34,595 bases of DNA from Fusobacteriaceae bacterium (GTDB taxonomy: Bacteria; Fusobacteriota; Fusobacteriia; Fusobacteriales; Fusobacteriaceae). Positions within the stretch are counted from its first letter, which is position 1, and the number at the start of each line of letters is the position of its first letter. The stretch lies in NCBI GenBank assembly GCA_017988045.1, contig JAGNSM010000006.1, positions 1-34,595 of the forward strand, given 5' to 3'. Shown in pieces: positions 26,547-34,505 of the stretch. A model generated the notes under the pieces. It was not told the origin of the DNA and made no database searches. It saw nothing but the letters and a program-made list of their open reading frames with translations. The translations under genes and the position numbers were made by a program.

Positions 26547-26611
26547 AAAAATCTCTCCTATATTTTAGTAATTTCCGCATTTCTAATTTCTATGATTAGA
26601 TTAAAAATTCC

Positions 26612-26665
26612 TTACCACAGGAAGTACAGGATAACTATTAACAATAATAAATGTCTTATTTTCAC
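26612..26665 (-). CDS. 17-codon hydrophobic small ORF (doubtful)
   Basis: In the 26547-26893 gap, AGGAGG lies 10 bases before a GTG that opens 17 codons, MKIRHLLLLIVILYFLW, then TAA. A basic head and a single hydrophobic run look like the start of a signal peptide or a tiny membrane peptide. It may be a decayed gene start rather than a real gene. No relation to neighbours is evident. Confidence 0.25.
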   Translation of the reverse strand: MKIRHLLLLIVILYFLW

Positions 26666-26859
26666 AATACTTAATCCTCCTGTCAAAGTCTTTGAACCTA
26701 CAGATAAACCCACCTTAAATTATTACTACCAATTAAATTTTTCTTTCCTTTTCTATTAAGTTTTAATCTTAACTATTTCTGATATTTTTATTACACCTTA
26801 TCTTTCCAAAAAATAAAAGATTTTTTCAAAAATAAATGGAAAATATTTGAAAAAATTAA

Positions 26860-26889
26860 AGAGATTTCTCTCTTTAATTCTTTATTATT
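26860..26889 (-). terminator. Intrinsic terminator of the mcrB-mcrC-DUF7669 operon
   Basis: On the minus strand AATTAAAGAG, loop AGAAAT, CTCTTTAATT, then TTTT; it lies just after the 26894 stop codon. Confidence 0.8.
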
Positions 26890-26893
26890 ACTT

Positions 26894-27130
26894 CTAGAGT
26901 AATTTATATAGGCCTCTACTGACTCTTTTTAAGTCTTCAGTTTTATCCTTATGATGTTCAGGAGCATTAGCACACATTTTAGCACATACATGTGTTCTTA
27001 CATTTGATTCTGAATAAAGAAAATTTCTTTCTTTTGCTCTTTTTACAACTTCGCCTAATGAAAACTCATTAGTTTCTTTTTCAGCTATAATTTCATTAAT
27101 TAGAACTAATAATTCATTTCTACATCCCAT
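26894..27130 (-). CDS. DUF7669-like winged-helix protein of the McrBC module
   Basis: 78 residues. The signature ESNVRTHVCAKMCANAPEHHKDKTEDLKRVSRGLYKLL (given only by its parts: SNVRTHV, CANAPEHH, RVSRGLYKL) fits the small domain described as DUF7669, usually found alone or fused to restriction proteins and thought to be a winged helix. FSLGEVVKRAKERN gives the first helix-turn-helix half. It is 10 bases after mcrC, the last gene of the operon, so a DNA-contact or regulatory role for McrBC is inferred. Family assignment rests on recall of the motif, not a search. Confidence 0.68.
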   Translation of the reverse strand: MGCRNELLVLINEIIAEKETNEFSLGEVVKRAKERNFLYSESNVRTHVCAKMCANAPEHHKDKTEDLKRVSRGLYKLL

Positions 27131-27140
27131 GACTTACCTC

Positions 27141-28382
27141 TCAATTATTATTTTGAAATAAATTTATCAAGCCTTCTATTGTCCTTTTTTTACTAGTAAT
27201 ATCTATCGCTACCAGTTCAATACTATTTTCTCTTCTCTCTTCCAAAAGATATTTTTCAATAATTTTTCCGTTCTCAAAAAACTCATCATTAAGCGGATAC
27301 ATTAGAATAACCCTATCAACATCAGCATACCTTGTTAAATAAGCATACATCTGATAAAGGTCGCTGACTTGGACACCATATCTATTTTCAGATTTTTTTA
27401 ATATTTTCCATTTGGTATCAATAATTATTCTTTTTTCAGGTATAAAAATATCTGGTTTAAGTTGAACAACAGGAATCAAATTACTTGCTTTTATTATCAA
27501 TTTTTCTGACTTATCTTGTATAGAAGTTGAATTATCAATAGATTTACAAAGTATACCTACGTATTTTTCATAGAGGTCATTAACTTCAAAGAGCAAACAG
27601 AATCCATCATCTTTTCCATATTCTCCTAATGAGTTTTGTCCAAAAAGAAGTTTTTTCATTAAAATAAAACTTTCATAAAATCTCTGGTTATTTCTATGAA
27701 ATTTTACCTTTTCAAAGTTATATTTATTAAGTTCTCTACCTTCAATATCTACAAAATTTGCCAAGATAATATTTAAGTTATCTAGGGTTTTTAGTGTTCT
27801 TATATTTTTAATTAATCTTAAACTAATACTTTTAAATAACCCATTTAATAAATTATCTTCTGTGAATTCATCAAACTCGCAAGCTGCTTTAAGTGTTTTT
27901 TTAGATTTGTTTTTAAGCTGCTCTTTTATCTTTAGTTTTCCTTTAATCATAGTCAAGTTATCTTGTTGATTTACATACTCTTTGTACATACCTCTACTTA
28001 ATTCTTTTTTCATCTTAATAGTAAATAGATACGCTAAAATTTCCAAAAGATTTTCATTTTTTAAATCTATATTAGTAATTTCAGAATAATTAATATCTAT
28101 AAATCTACTATTAACTAACATATTAATTAAAGACTTTCTAGAGTCCTCTTTGTTATGCTTATTTGTTTTCGGAAGTATTTCAATACTAATTCCTCTAATT
28201 GTGATTAATCCAACATAATTTATAAAACGAAATTTTCCCATTTCCCAAGAGATATAAGTACTCTTAAGTTTTTCTTTTTTTATGAATTTTTGCAGAAGTT
28301 CAACTTCTTTTTGATTCAGGGAGTTTTTCCCATCACCTATTGTTATATAATCGTTTGCCTCATAAACTGTTATTCTCTTCAT
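27141..28382 (-). CDS. mcrC: McrC-type restriction endonuclease subunit
   Basis: 413 residues. The N-terminal half contains the McrC beta domain (KFRFINYVGLITIRGISIEILPK) with DNA-translocation/stimulation roles. The PD-(D/E)xK nuclease is in the C-terminal half: KPDIFIPEKRIIIDTKWKIL, with D of PDIF, then D-T-K as D-x-K, and DLYQMYAYL as the later conserved Gln. McrC supplies the nuclease that cuts after McrB translocates DNA. Two bases separate it from mcrB, so translation is likely coupled. The catalytic triad appears complete. Confidence 0.92.
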   Translation of the reverse strand: MKRITVYEANDYITIGDGKNSLNQKEVELLQKFIKKEKLKSTYISWEMGKFRFINYVGLITIRGISIEILPKTNKHNKEDSRKSLINMLVNSRFIDINYSEITNIDLKNENLLEILAYLFTIKMKKELSRGMYKEYVNQQDNLTMIKGKLKIKEQLKNKSKKTLKAACEFDEFTEDNLLNGLFKSISLRLIKNIRTLKTLDNLNIILANFVDIEGRELNKYNFEKVKFHRNNQRFYESFILMKKLLFGQNSLGEYGKDDGFCLLFEVNDLYEKYVGILCKSIDNSTSIQDKSEKLIIKASNLIPVVQLKPDIFIPEKRIIIDTKWKILKKSENRYGVQVSDLYQMYAYLTRYADVDRVILMYPLNDEFFENGKIIEKYLLEERRENSIELVAIDITSKKRTIEGLINLFQNNN

Positions 28383-28384
28383 AG

Positions 28385-30769
28385 TTAATCCTTATATATA
28401 TTTACTAAAGCATCTACTTCAGGATTATCTACTAATGAATACTTAATTGTATTTTCTTCATAGTCTTCATTATTTCCTTTAAATAGAGATTTAAAGTCCA
28501 TGTTCTCCTTGTATAGGAAGAATGAAGAGTATTCTGCTTTTTCTCCTGCTCCACCTAAAACAAGAGCTATCTTTTCCCAATCTTCATAGAAATATTCTTG
28601 AAGTAATGGAATAATCTTATTTTGTATAGTAAAAATAAGGTCTTCAACACAAGTGTCATTTATAAAATAAGCGTGACCAATAGTATGGTCTCTATCAAAT
28701 AAATACTCAATTCTCGCATTCATTTTTCTAAGTAGTTCTCTAACATTTACCCCTTCGATATCTGTATCCAAAAGATTAGGGTCTGGAAGTATCTCTTGAA
28801 ATTCAAATCTTCTTCTAAGAGCAACATCAATAAGAGAAATACTTCTATCTGATGTATTCATCGTACCTAATATATATACATTATTAGGTATGCCAAATTT
28901 TTCTTGTGAATAAGGAAGAATAACTTCAAGTTGATTCTCTTCTCCAAGTCTCTTGTCTTTTTCTACAAGGGTTATTAATTCTCCAAATATCTTAGAAATA
29001 TTTCCTCTGTTAATTTCATCAATTATAATAACTTTGGGTAATGCATTATCATTATTGTCTTCCAAGAGTTTAATTATCATATTGGCAATAATGTTTGGAT
29101 AGCCATTAATTATGTATTTTTCCATATTTAATTCCGGTATTATTTTAAAGGATTCGCTTTTCTTTATATCTTCAATACTTAGTTTTCCACTTTTTACTAA
29201 ACCTAATAACTCATGTATGTCTTTTTTTTCAAAGACCAAGTCTATAGTACTTTCTTTTCTTCTTATATAATAAAACCTATTATCCTCTTTGAATACTTCA
29301 TAACCACTCCAATTATACCCTGCAAGCTTATACTCTGTTTTACAAAGCTTTTTAAAAATTCCATCTTCAAGTTTAAATGAACCATCTAATTGAGCTTTAT
29401 ATCCTTCAATAAACTCTTCATATCCATAAGATTGATGAAAAGTAGTAAAGACAATCTGCCCCTTATTAACAAATTCTTCATATTTTTTTATAGCTAAATC
29501 TCTTTCACTTTCTCCATCATATCTATTTCCTTCTAAAATTTCTAAAGCTTCATATATTATGTTAAAAGTTTTGCCAGTTCCAGGAGGACCATATAAGATT
29601 TTATTTAAAGATTTTTTCATTTTTAATACTTCCTTTATTTCATTTTGTATGATTTCATTTTTAGTTTTAAAAATTTTGTATATATGTTCAGCTTTATTAT
29701 TTTTATTTAACCAGTGTATGGTAGAGCCATATCCTCCAATATTTAACTCTTTGAATATAGGAGCATCAATGAACTCAACATTAATTCTATGAACCAATTC
29801 ATCATTCTTATATTCATAGACATTTCCATTTCTTTCCACAACTTTTGCAATACCTACTATAGAAAGATATCCTTCACTTCCTCTGGGAGAGCCACTTTTT
29901 TTAACAGCAATCATATCCCCTTCTTTGATTTTTAAAAATTTTTTAAAAGCACTTTTAGCACTTGAATTTGTCACATTTTCATCTATAAATGAATCTATGA
30001 TTTTGCTATCTTTTCCATATATTTCAGAAAAATCTAAGTCATCATTCCACCCAATACTTACACATTGATTTTCCATCATTTTATCAAACATATAGTTTTT
30101 ATCATACATAGACCCAATTATATAAAAGTCATTTTTTCCTGTAGAATAGTTTTCCCATAAGAAACTTCCAAGTTTATCATAGTTCCAATCTTTAAAAATA
30201 GGATTCTTTCTAATTTGTTTATTTATATAAGCATTTTCAGAGATGTAGTTCAGAGCTCTAAGTTCATCATTTATTTTAAATTCCATAGCAATCAGTTTTA
30301 AAGTTGAATAATCACCAATAGGTAAGAATTTTTCTGGATAATATATAAACAGTATTTTTAGTAATACTATGTCCCATATAGGACAAGCTTCAATATTTAT
30401 TTCCTCATATTTATCTTCTTTTGTTTTTTCTAAAGAATCAATAATAGAGATTTTGACTTTCTCAAATTCAAGAGCAGCATCATTATAATCAAGTATTTGG
30501 GAGTTTTTACCTTTTCCAAATACATATTTTTCTTCTTTATTCAAGTAAATACCAAATTTACCAGCATTGCCACCTTTTATACCCATTGCAATTTCTTTAA
30601 ATTCTAAACCATAAGTAAAAGTTTCTTTATTTCCATATCCTGTATACTCTTCCAATTTAAGATTTTTCAAATTTTCTAAAGGGAATTTTTGAACAAATTC
30701 AAGCCTTGCTTTCTCTCTAAATTCAAAAATACTATTGTCATAGTTATAATTTTCTACTAAGTTTTCCAT
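28385..30769 (-). CDS. mcrB: McrB-type GTPase with N-terminal reader domains
   Basis: 794 residues from the ATG. Residues about 10-195 are a domain seen in McrB-like restriction proteins (EEYTGYGNKETFTYGLEF, KGGNAGKFGIY). Residues 214-350 are a PUA/EVE-like domain of the modified-base readers (DFYIIGSMY, CVSIGWNDD, FLKIKEGDMIAVKKSG, IVGIAKVV). Residues 380-794 are the AAA+ motor: Walker A GPPGTGKT at 394-401, Walker B IIIDEINRG with D584-E585, and the McrB GTPase signature MNTSDRS at 637-643, then DVALRRRFEF. It should bind modified DNA, use GTP to translocate, and recruit McrC. The true start is the ATG after GGAGG; the frame extends 15 codons upstream without a site. Confidence 0.9.
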   Translation of the reverse strand: MENLVENYNYDNSIFEFREKARLEFVQKFPLENLKNLKLEEYTGYGNKETFTYGLEFKEIAMGIKGGNAGKFGIYLNKEEKYVFGKGKNSQILDYNDAALEFEKVKISIIDSLEKTKEDKYEEINIEACPIWDIVLLKILFIYYPEKFLPIGDYSTLKLIAMEFKINDELRALNYISENAYINKQIRKNPIFKDWNYDKLGSFLWENYSTGKNDFYIIGSMYDKNYMFDKMMENQCVSIGWNDDLDFSEIYGKDSKIIDSFIDENVTNSSAKSAFKKFLKIKEGDMIAVKKSGSPRGSEGYLSIVGIAKVVERNGNVYEYKNDELVHRINVEFIDAPIFKELNIGGYGSTIHWLNKNNKAEHIYKIFKTKNEIIQNEIKEVLKMKKSLNKILYGPPGTGKTFNIIYEALEILEGNRYDGESERDLAIKKYEEFVNKGQIVFTTFHQSYGYEEFIEGYKAQLDGSFKLEDGIFKKLCKTEYKLAGYNWSGYEVFKEDNRFYYIRRKESTIDLVFEKKDIHELLGLVKSGKLSIEDIKKSESFKIIPELNMEKYIINGYPNIIANMIIKLLEDNNDNALPKVIIIDEINRGNISKIFGELITLVEKDKRLGEENQLEVILPYSQEKFGIPNNVYILGTMNTSDRSISLIDVALRRRFEFQEILPDPNLLDTDIEGVNVRELLRKMNARIEYLFDRDHTIGHAYFINDTCVEDLIFTIQNKIIPLLQEYFYEDWEKIALVLGGAGEKAEYSSFFLYKENMDFKSLFKGNNEDYEENTIKYSLVDNPEVDALVNIYKD

Positions 30770-30797
30770 TTTGTCCTCCATTAGTGTCATTACTATA

Positions 30798-30826
30798 AAG
30801 ATACCTTTTTTCACATATTATTTCAA
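30798..30826 (-). promoter_or_regulatory. Promoter of the mcrB operon
   Basis: On the minus strand TTGAAA, a 17-base spacer, then TATCTT, about 22 bases of leader before the ATG. Confidence 0.5.
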
Positions 30827-30830
30827 ATTA

Positions 30831-31104
30831 TATTTTTTTATTAATCATTTCATTATCTATAAACCTACTAAAACAGATCTCTATCAAATAGTCTCCACAG
30901 AACCCTACTACAAAAAAACTTTTGGTTGTAAGTTGTAATATATACTTTTAATGAAGATTACTTTGGAATTGAAATTTAGGATATTTAACATTTAGAGATT
31001 TAAGAAATAATATTTGAGATAGAATGTGTAGAAGAAAAGCCTATGTTCATTATATTTTTCATGATAATATAAACTTAGACATTAAAAGCATTTTTTGTTT
31101 GAAA
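30831..31104. other. Intergenic stretch upstream of mcrB, no gene recognised
   Basis: AT-rich, no convincing coding frame on either strand beyond a 40-codon chance ORF (31024-31146, plus) that runs into a terminator and has no ribosome site. No known RNA or repeat seen. Confidence 0.5.
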
Positions 31105-31155
31105 AAAAAGGACTCAAAATTCCTAAATTTTATCTTGGAATTTTGAGTCTTTTTA
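31105..31155. terminator. Bidirectional intrinsic terminator downstream of the AhpF-like gene
   Basis: GACTCAAAATTCC (31111-31123) pairs with GGAATTTTGAGTC (31137-31149), 13 bp, flanked by A/T runs on both sides. Confidence 0.85.
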
Positions 31156-31230
31156 TCTATTTTATAGGAACTTGTATTTATGTTAGTCATTCTTATTTAT
31201 TTTCTTTATTACAGATTATCTATATATGAT

Positions 31231-31329
31231 TTATGATTCTCTTATAGGAGCAGTGATAACAAAGTTATTTTCCTCTATCCATTTTAGTGTATATGAATAA
31301 GTTTCTCCAAAAGTCTCATTTTTTATATT
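31231..31329 (-). pseudogene. Remnant of a GyrI/MerR-type effector-binding gene (3' end only)
   Basis: Directly after the AhpF-like stop, in the same frame, 32 codons without a start read ...NETFGETYSYTLKW, then IEENNFVITAPIRES and stop. 'Y...LKWIEENNF.I.AP.RE' is the last helix and strand typical of GyrI-like/MerR effector-binding proteins (compare the intact one at 25683-26144). There is no upstream start or ribosome site, so it is a fragment left by deletion. The in-frame position with the reductase is probably chance. Confidence 0.5.
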
Positions 31330-32313
31330 TTAATGTTTATTTAAGTATTCACATGCAGACAATGCTGCTTTAGCACCTTCTCCAGAAGCAATAATGATTT
31401 GTTTGAATGGAACATCAGTAATATCACCACAAGCATAAATTCCGTCTATTGTTGTCTCACAATTTTTGTTAATTACAATTTCTTTAAATTTATTTAGTTC
31501 AACAAGTCCATCAACAAATTGAGAGTTAGGAACTAAACCAATTTCAACAAAAATACCCTCTACATCAATAGTTTTATCTTCACCACTAGTCCTATCTTTG
31601 TATTTAAGCCCAGTAACTCCGTCATCCCCAAGAACTTCTACCACTTGAGCTGAAGTAATAGATTCAATATTAGGAGTAGCCAACATTTTATCAATTAAGA
31701 CTTTATCAGCATTTAGCTTGTCTGAAAATTCGACAACTTTAATTGATTTAACCATTTTTGAAAGGTCAAGAGCAGCTTCTACCCCAGAATTTCCTCCACC
31801 AATAACAGCAATATCAAGGCCTTTGAAGAAAGGTCCATCACAAATTGCACAGTAACAAACTCCTCTACCTCTTAATTTTTCCTCTCCAGGAACATTAAGT
31901 TGTCTCCATTTGCTTCCTGCAGCGATAATAACAGTTTTACTTCTATATTCAAATCCATCAGAAAGTTTAATAACTTTAATATCTCCCTCTAAATGAATGT
32001 TTTCAACAAAAACATATTCTTTAAATGCAATTTCAAATTGTCTAACTTGGTTAGAAAATTTAGAAACTAACTCATCTCCTTCAATATAGTTATATCCCAT
32101 ATAGTTTTCGATTCCTTTAGTATCTCCTACTTGACCACCAATTTTACCAGCGACTATTGCAGCTTTAATACCTTTTCTCATTAGATAAACTGCTGCAGTC
32201 ATAGCTGCAGGACCTCCACCAATTATGAAACTTTCATAAATTTCATTTACACTTAATTCAGTAGTTTTTGTTTCAGTTCCTAAACCTAAGTCTAAATTAA
32301 AGTTAAAATCCAT
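31330..32313 (-). CDS. AhpF-like flavoprotein disulfide reductase without the thioredoxin-fold domain
   Basis: 327 residues. FAD motif [11 protein letters not shown] (31-41), GIENYMG, then the redox site CYCAICDG with C155 and C158, NADPH/NADH motif [12 protein letters not shown], and [28 protein letters not shown] at the end. Details ([46 protein letters not shown]) match the C-terminal part of AhpF better than TrxB; full AhpF is about 515-520 residues with a tandem thioredoxin-fold N-domain, which is replaced here by a 24-residue Asn/Leu-rich lead ([20 protein letters not shown]). It should reduce a separate thioredoxin- or AhpC-like protein. GGAGATGATAGT precedes the ATG. PerR-type operator upstream. 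Confidence 0.87.
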   Translation of the reverse strand: MDFNFNLDLGLGTETKTTELSVNEIYESFIIGGGPAAMTAAVYLMRKGIKAAIVAGKIGGQVGDTKGIENYMGYNYIEGDELVSKFSNQVRQFEIAFKEYVFVENIHLEGDIKVIKLSDGFEYRSKTVIIAAGSKWRQLNVPGEEKLRGRGVCYCAICDGPFFKGLDIAVIGGGNSGVEAALDLSKMVKSIKVVEFSDKLNADKVLIDKMLATPNIESITSAQVVEVLGDDGVTGLKYKDRTSGEDKTIDVEGIFVEIGLVPNSQFVDGLVELNKFKEIVINKNCETTIDGIYACGDITDVPFKQIIIASGEGAKAALSACEYLNKH

Positions 32314-32343
32314 ACTATCATCTCCTATATATTAATCTCATTT

Positions 32344-32358
32344 TTGTAATGATTACAA
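32344..32358. promoter_or_regulatory. PerR/Fur-type operator at the reductase promoter
   Basis: TTGTAATgATTACAA, a perfect 7-1-7 inverted repeat that matches the PerR box TTATAATnATTATAA in 13 of 15 positions. It covers the transcription start expected from the promoter at 32362-32390, a position where a repressor would block. Peroxide-dependent control of this reductase is thus likely. Confidence 0.8.
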
Positions 32359-32361
32359 TTT

Positions 32362-32390
32362 AGTATAGCATACTAGATTTTGAGTGTCAA
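32362..32390 (-). promoter_or_regulatory. Promoter of the AhpF-like reductase
   Basis: On the minus strand TTGACA, a 17-base spacer, then TATACT: the best promoter match in the window. Its start overlaps the PerR-type box. Confidence 0.85.
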
Positions 32391-32488
32391 TATCATTTAT
32401 ATTATAATTCAAATTTTTTTAAAATCAAAATTTATATAAAATTAAAGTAACTATTTAGAAATAATAAATATAGAAAAATCAAGGTTTT

Positions 32489-32632
32489 TGAGGAGTGGTG
32501 AAGTAATCCTAGCTGTGAGTACGAGCTATGTTTAGTGTCATCAGCCTAAGAAATTTTCATTCTATTATGACTTAACTGTTGTCATACCGACAAGGGAGGT
32601 ATCTTGAGATTTCTCGTACCTCGAAATGACAA
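32489..32632. repeat. Degenerate interspersed repeat with inverted ends
   Basis: Richer in G+C than its surroundings. GAGGAGTGGTGAAG, TAGCT-GTGAGTACG-AGCTA, GTGTCATCAGCC and a terminal palindrome TTGTCAT (32579-32585)...ATGACAA (32626-32632) that encloses GAGGTA...TACCTC (32596-32601, 32617-32622). This is the look of small noncoding repeats (MITE-like) scattered in bacterial genomes. The copy here carries no ORF. Copy number elsewhere cannot be judged from one window. Confidence 0.6.
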
Positions 32633-32645
32633 ATTGTTGAAAAAA

Positions 32646-32736
32646 TAACCCCTTCCTTGTTGCTGTTTTTCTTTAATAAGGGCAACTATAGTAGAGCTGT
32701 AAGCTCATAGAAGTGAAGCTTTTAGGGGGGGGGTTA
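32646..32736. other. Branched RNA-like fold ending in a G9 tract
   Basis: TAACCCC (32646-32652) pairs with GGGGTTA (32730-32736), closing a region with two further hairpins: GTTGC/GCAAC (32659-32663, 32682-32686) and GAGCT-GTA-AGCTC (32694-32706). The 3' side is a run of nine G at 32725-32733, unusual in this AT-rich setting. It may be part of the adjacent repeat or an RNA. Confidence 0.4.
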
Positions 32737-32809
32737 CCTTTATTTAGAAACTTTTACTAAGTTGATGACATTGCGAAAATCTCTTTCCCAACCCTCCAAA
32801 GTCGCTTAT

Positions 32810-32835
32810 AAAAACTTGACATTTCAAGTTTTTTT
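32810..32835. terminator. Hairpin with T-run (plus strand)
   Basis: AAAAACTTGA, loop CATT, TCAAGTTTTT, then TT. A 10-bp intrinsic terminator shape downstream of the repeat/structured region; no plus-strand gene precedes it, so it would end a noncoding transcript if one exists. Confidence 0.5.
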
Positions 32836-32856
32836 GATGCTTAATAATTACTAAAA

Positions 32857-32890
32857 TTAAAAGCACTATAAACTAATATAGTGCTTTTAA
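32857..32890. terminator. Intrinsic terminator of the GH13 gene
   Basis: A 14-bp perfect stem TTAAAAGCACTATA with its complement, loop AACTAA, next to the stop codon of the minus-strand glucosidase; TTTT on that strand. Confidence 0.8.
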
Positions 32891-32892
32891 AG

Positions 32893-34464
32893 TTAAATTT
32901 TATTTAAATATATTCTTGTTTCATAAGCCTTATAATTATTGTTAGAATCATAATTTGACATGATAAGCTCACCAGAAATTTCCAAATTCAAATCTTTTTC
33001 ATCAGGAGTAAGATTTGAAATTAAGTATAGTTCTGTATTGTTATATACCCTTTTATAAGCAAAAAAATCTTTTCCAAAATCTAAAAGTTCAAAATTACCT
33101 TTTTCAAATATTTCTTCTGTTTTTCTTAGATTAATAAGTTCTTTATAAGTGTAAAGTAAAGAGTTTTTATTATTCAAACTGTTTTCTACATTAATCTCTT
33201 TATAATTTTCATTCACAATTATCCACGGCTCTTTTTCTGAGAAGCCCCCATAGATTTTGTCATTCCACTGCATAGGAGTTCTAGCATTGTCTCTTGAAAT
33301 CTTATTTATTTTATCAAGTACATAGCTTTCATCATGAGTTTTAATTGCTTGATTATAGTAATTTATAGCTTCAACATCTCTAATTTCCTCGTGAGTCCAG
33401 TTTCTGTTGGTCATTCCAAGTTCTTCACCTTGATAAATAAAAGGAGTTCCTTGCATACAATGAAGAATCATAGCCCATTGCTTACCAGTAATTTCACGAT
33501 AATTTTCATCTCCATATCTAGAAATCAGTCTAGGCAAATCATGGTTATTAAAAAATAAACTATTCCATCCTTTATTGAAAAGTTCAGTTTGATTTTTCTT
33601 AAAAATTTCTTTTAATTTTTCTTTATCTATTGATGTTTCCCATTTATTGCTTGTAAACATTATATGTTCAAAAGTAAATACCATAGAGAACTCGCTTCCA
33701 TCAGGATTACTATATAGCTTAGTATGTTCAGTATCAGCTGACCAAGTTTCTCCTACAGTAAGAGTTTTATAGTTGCCAAAAGTTTTTTTATTCATCTCTT
33801 TAATGTAATTATGAAGGTCTGCACCGTTAGACATTGATAATTTATCAAAATCTTTGCTAATCATATCAATAACATCAAATCTAAATCCTTCTACCCCTTT
33901 TTCCAGCCAGAAATTCAGAATTTTGTAAATCTCTTCACGAACTTCTACATTATCCCAATCTAAATCAGCTTGAGTTTTATCAAAATTATGAAGATAGTAA
34001 AGGTCTAAATCTTCTATGTATTCCCAAGCGTTTCCACCAAATATAGAATTAATTGGGTGAGTATCTACATAGGATTTATCTCTAAAAATATAGTAATCTT
34101 GGTATTTTTTATCACCATTTAAAGCATTTTTGAACCATTCATGGTAGGTAGAAGTATGGTTGGCAACAATATCCATAATAATTCCAATATTTCTATTTTT
34201 AGCTTCTTTTATTAGATTTTCAAAATCTTCCATAGTTCCAAATTGCGAATCAATATTATAATAATCAGCAATATCATAGCCATTATCATATTTTGGAGAA
34301 GTGTAAACAGGAGTAATCCATAGCATATCTACATCCAAGAATTTTAAATAATCAAGTTTCTCAATAATTCCTTGAATATCCCCCATACCATCATTGTTAC
34401 TGTCCTTAAAACTCATAGGATAAATTTGATAAACAACTTTGTTTTTAAAATGATTATTTTTCAT
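32893..34464 (-). CDS. GH13 alpha-glucosidase (TreC or oligo-1,6-glucosidase type)
   Basis: 523 residues, cytoplasmic. GH13 fold start VVYQIYPMSFKDSNNDGMGDIQGI. Catalytic residues: D197 in GFRFDVID (nucleophile), E239 in VGETWSAD (acid/base), D309 in NNHDLPR (transition-state stabiliser), with DIVANHTS earlier. MQGTPFIYQGEELGMTN is shared by TreC (trehalose-6-phosphate hydrolase) and oligo-1,6-glucosidases, and I cannot separate these by motif alone; HDLPR rather than HDQPR is not decisive. The typical lengths are 551-560, so it is a little short but complete. GGGGG precedes the ATG. A LacI-type operator overlaps the transcription start, so it is probably sugar-induced. The cognate PTS or transporter lies outside the window. 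Confidence 0.87.
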   Translation of the reverse strand: MKNNHFKNKVVYQIYPMSFKDSNNDGMGDIQGIIEKLDYLKFLDVDMLWITPVYTSPKYDNGYDIADYYNIDSQFGTMEDFENLIKEAKNRNIGIIMDIVANHTSTYHEWFKNALNGDKKYQDYYIFRDKSYVDTHPINSIFGGNAWEYIEDLDLYYLHNFDKTQADLDWDNVEVREEIYKILNFWLEKGVEGFRFDVIDMISKDFDKLSMSNGADLHNYIKEMNKKTFGNYKTLTVGETWSADTEHTKLYSNPDGSEFSMVFTFEHIMFTSNKWETSIDKEKLKEIFKKNQTELFNKGWNSLFFNNHDLPRLISRYGDENYREITGKQWAMILHCMQGTPFIYQGEELGMTNRNWTHEEIRDVEAINYYNQAIKTHDESYVLDKINKISRDNARTPMQWNDKIYGGFSEKEPWIIVNENYKEINVENSLNNKNSLLYTYKELINLRKTEEIFEKGNFELLDFGKDFFAYKRVYNNTELYLISNLTPDEKDLNLEISGELIMSNYDSNNNYKAYETRIYLNKI

Positions 34465-34482
34465 AAAGACCCCCTTTAAATT

Positions 34483-34500
34483 TATGCAAGCGTGTGCATA
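34483..34500. promoter_or_regulatory. LacI-family operator
   Basis: TATGCA-AGCGTG-TGCATA: an inverted repeat with a CG centre like the TGCAA(A/C)CG(T/G)TTGCA operators of LacI/MalR-type regulators. It lies at about +1 of the glucosidase promoter, so binding would repress. Confidence 0.7.
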
Positions 34501-34505
34501 AAAAG

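Larger units (their letters stand above)
26547..26893. other. Intergenic region between the McrBC module and the 26184-26546 gene
   Basis: A 347-base AT-rich stretch. It holds the terminator at 26860-26889, the doubtful 17-codon ORF, and a small TCTAAT/ATTAGA hairpin at about 26582-26602. No other gene or known RNA was recognised, and no consensus promoter for the 26546 gene was found. Confidence 0.5.

Noticed and set aside
31024-31146. 40-codon ORF on the plus strand upstream of mcrB
   Set aside because: No ribosome site, runs through the stem of a terminator, and the product has no likeness to a known protein.
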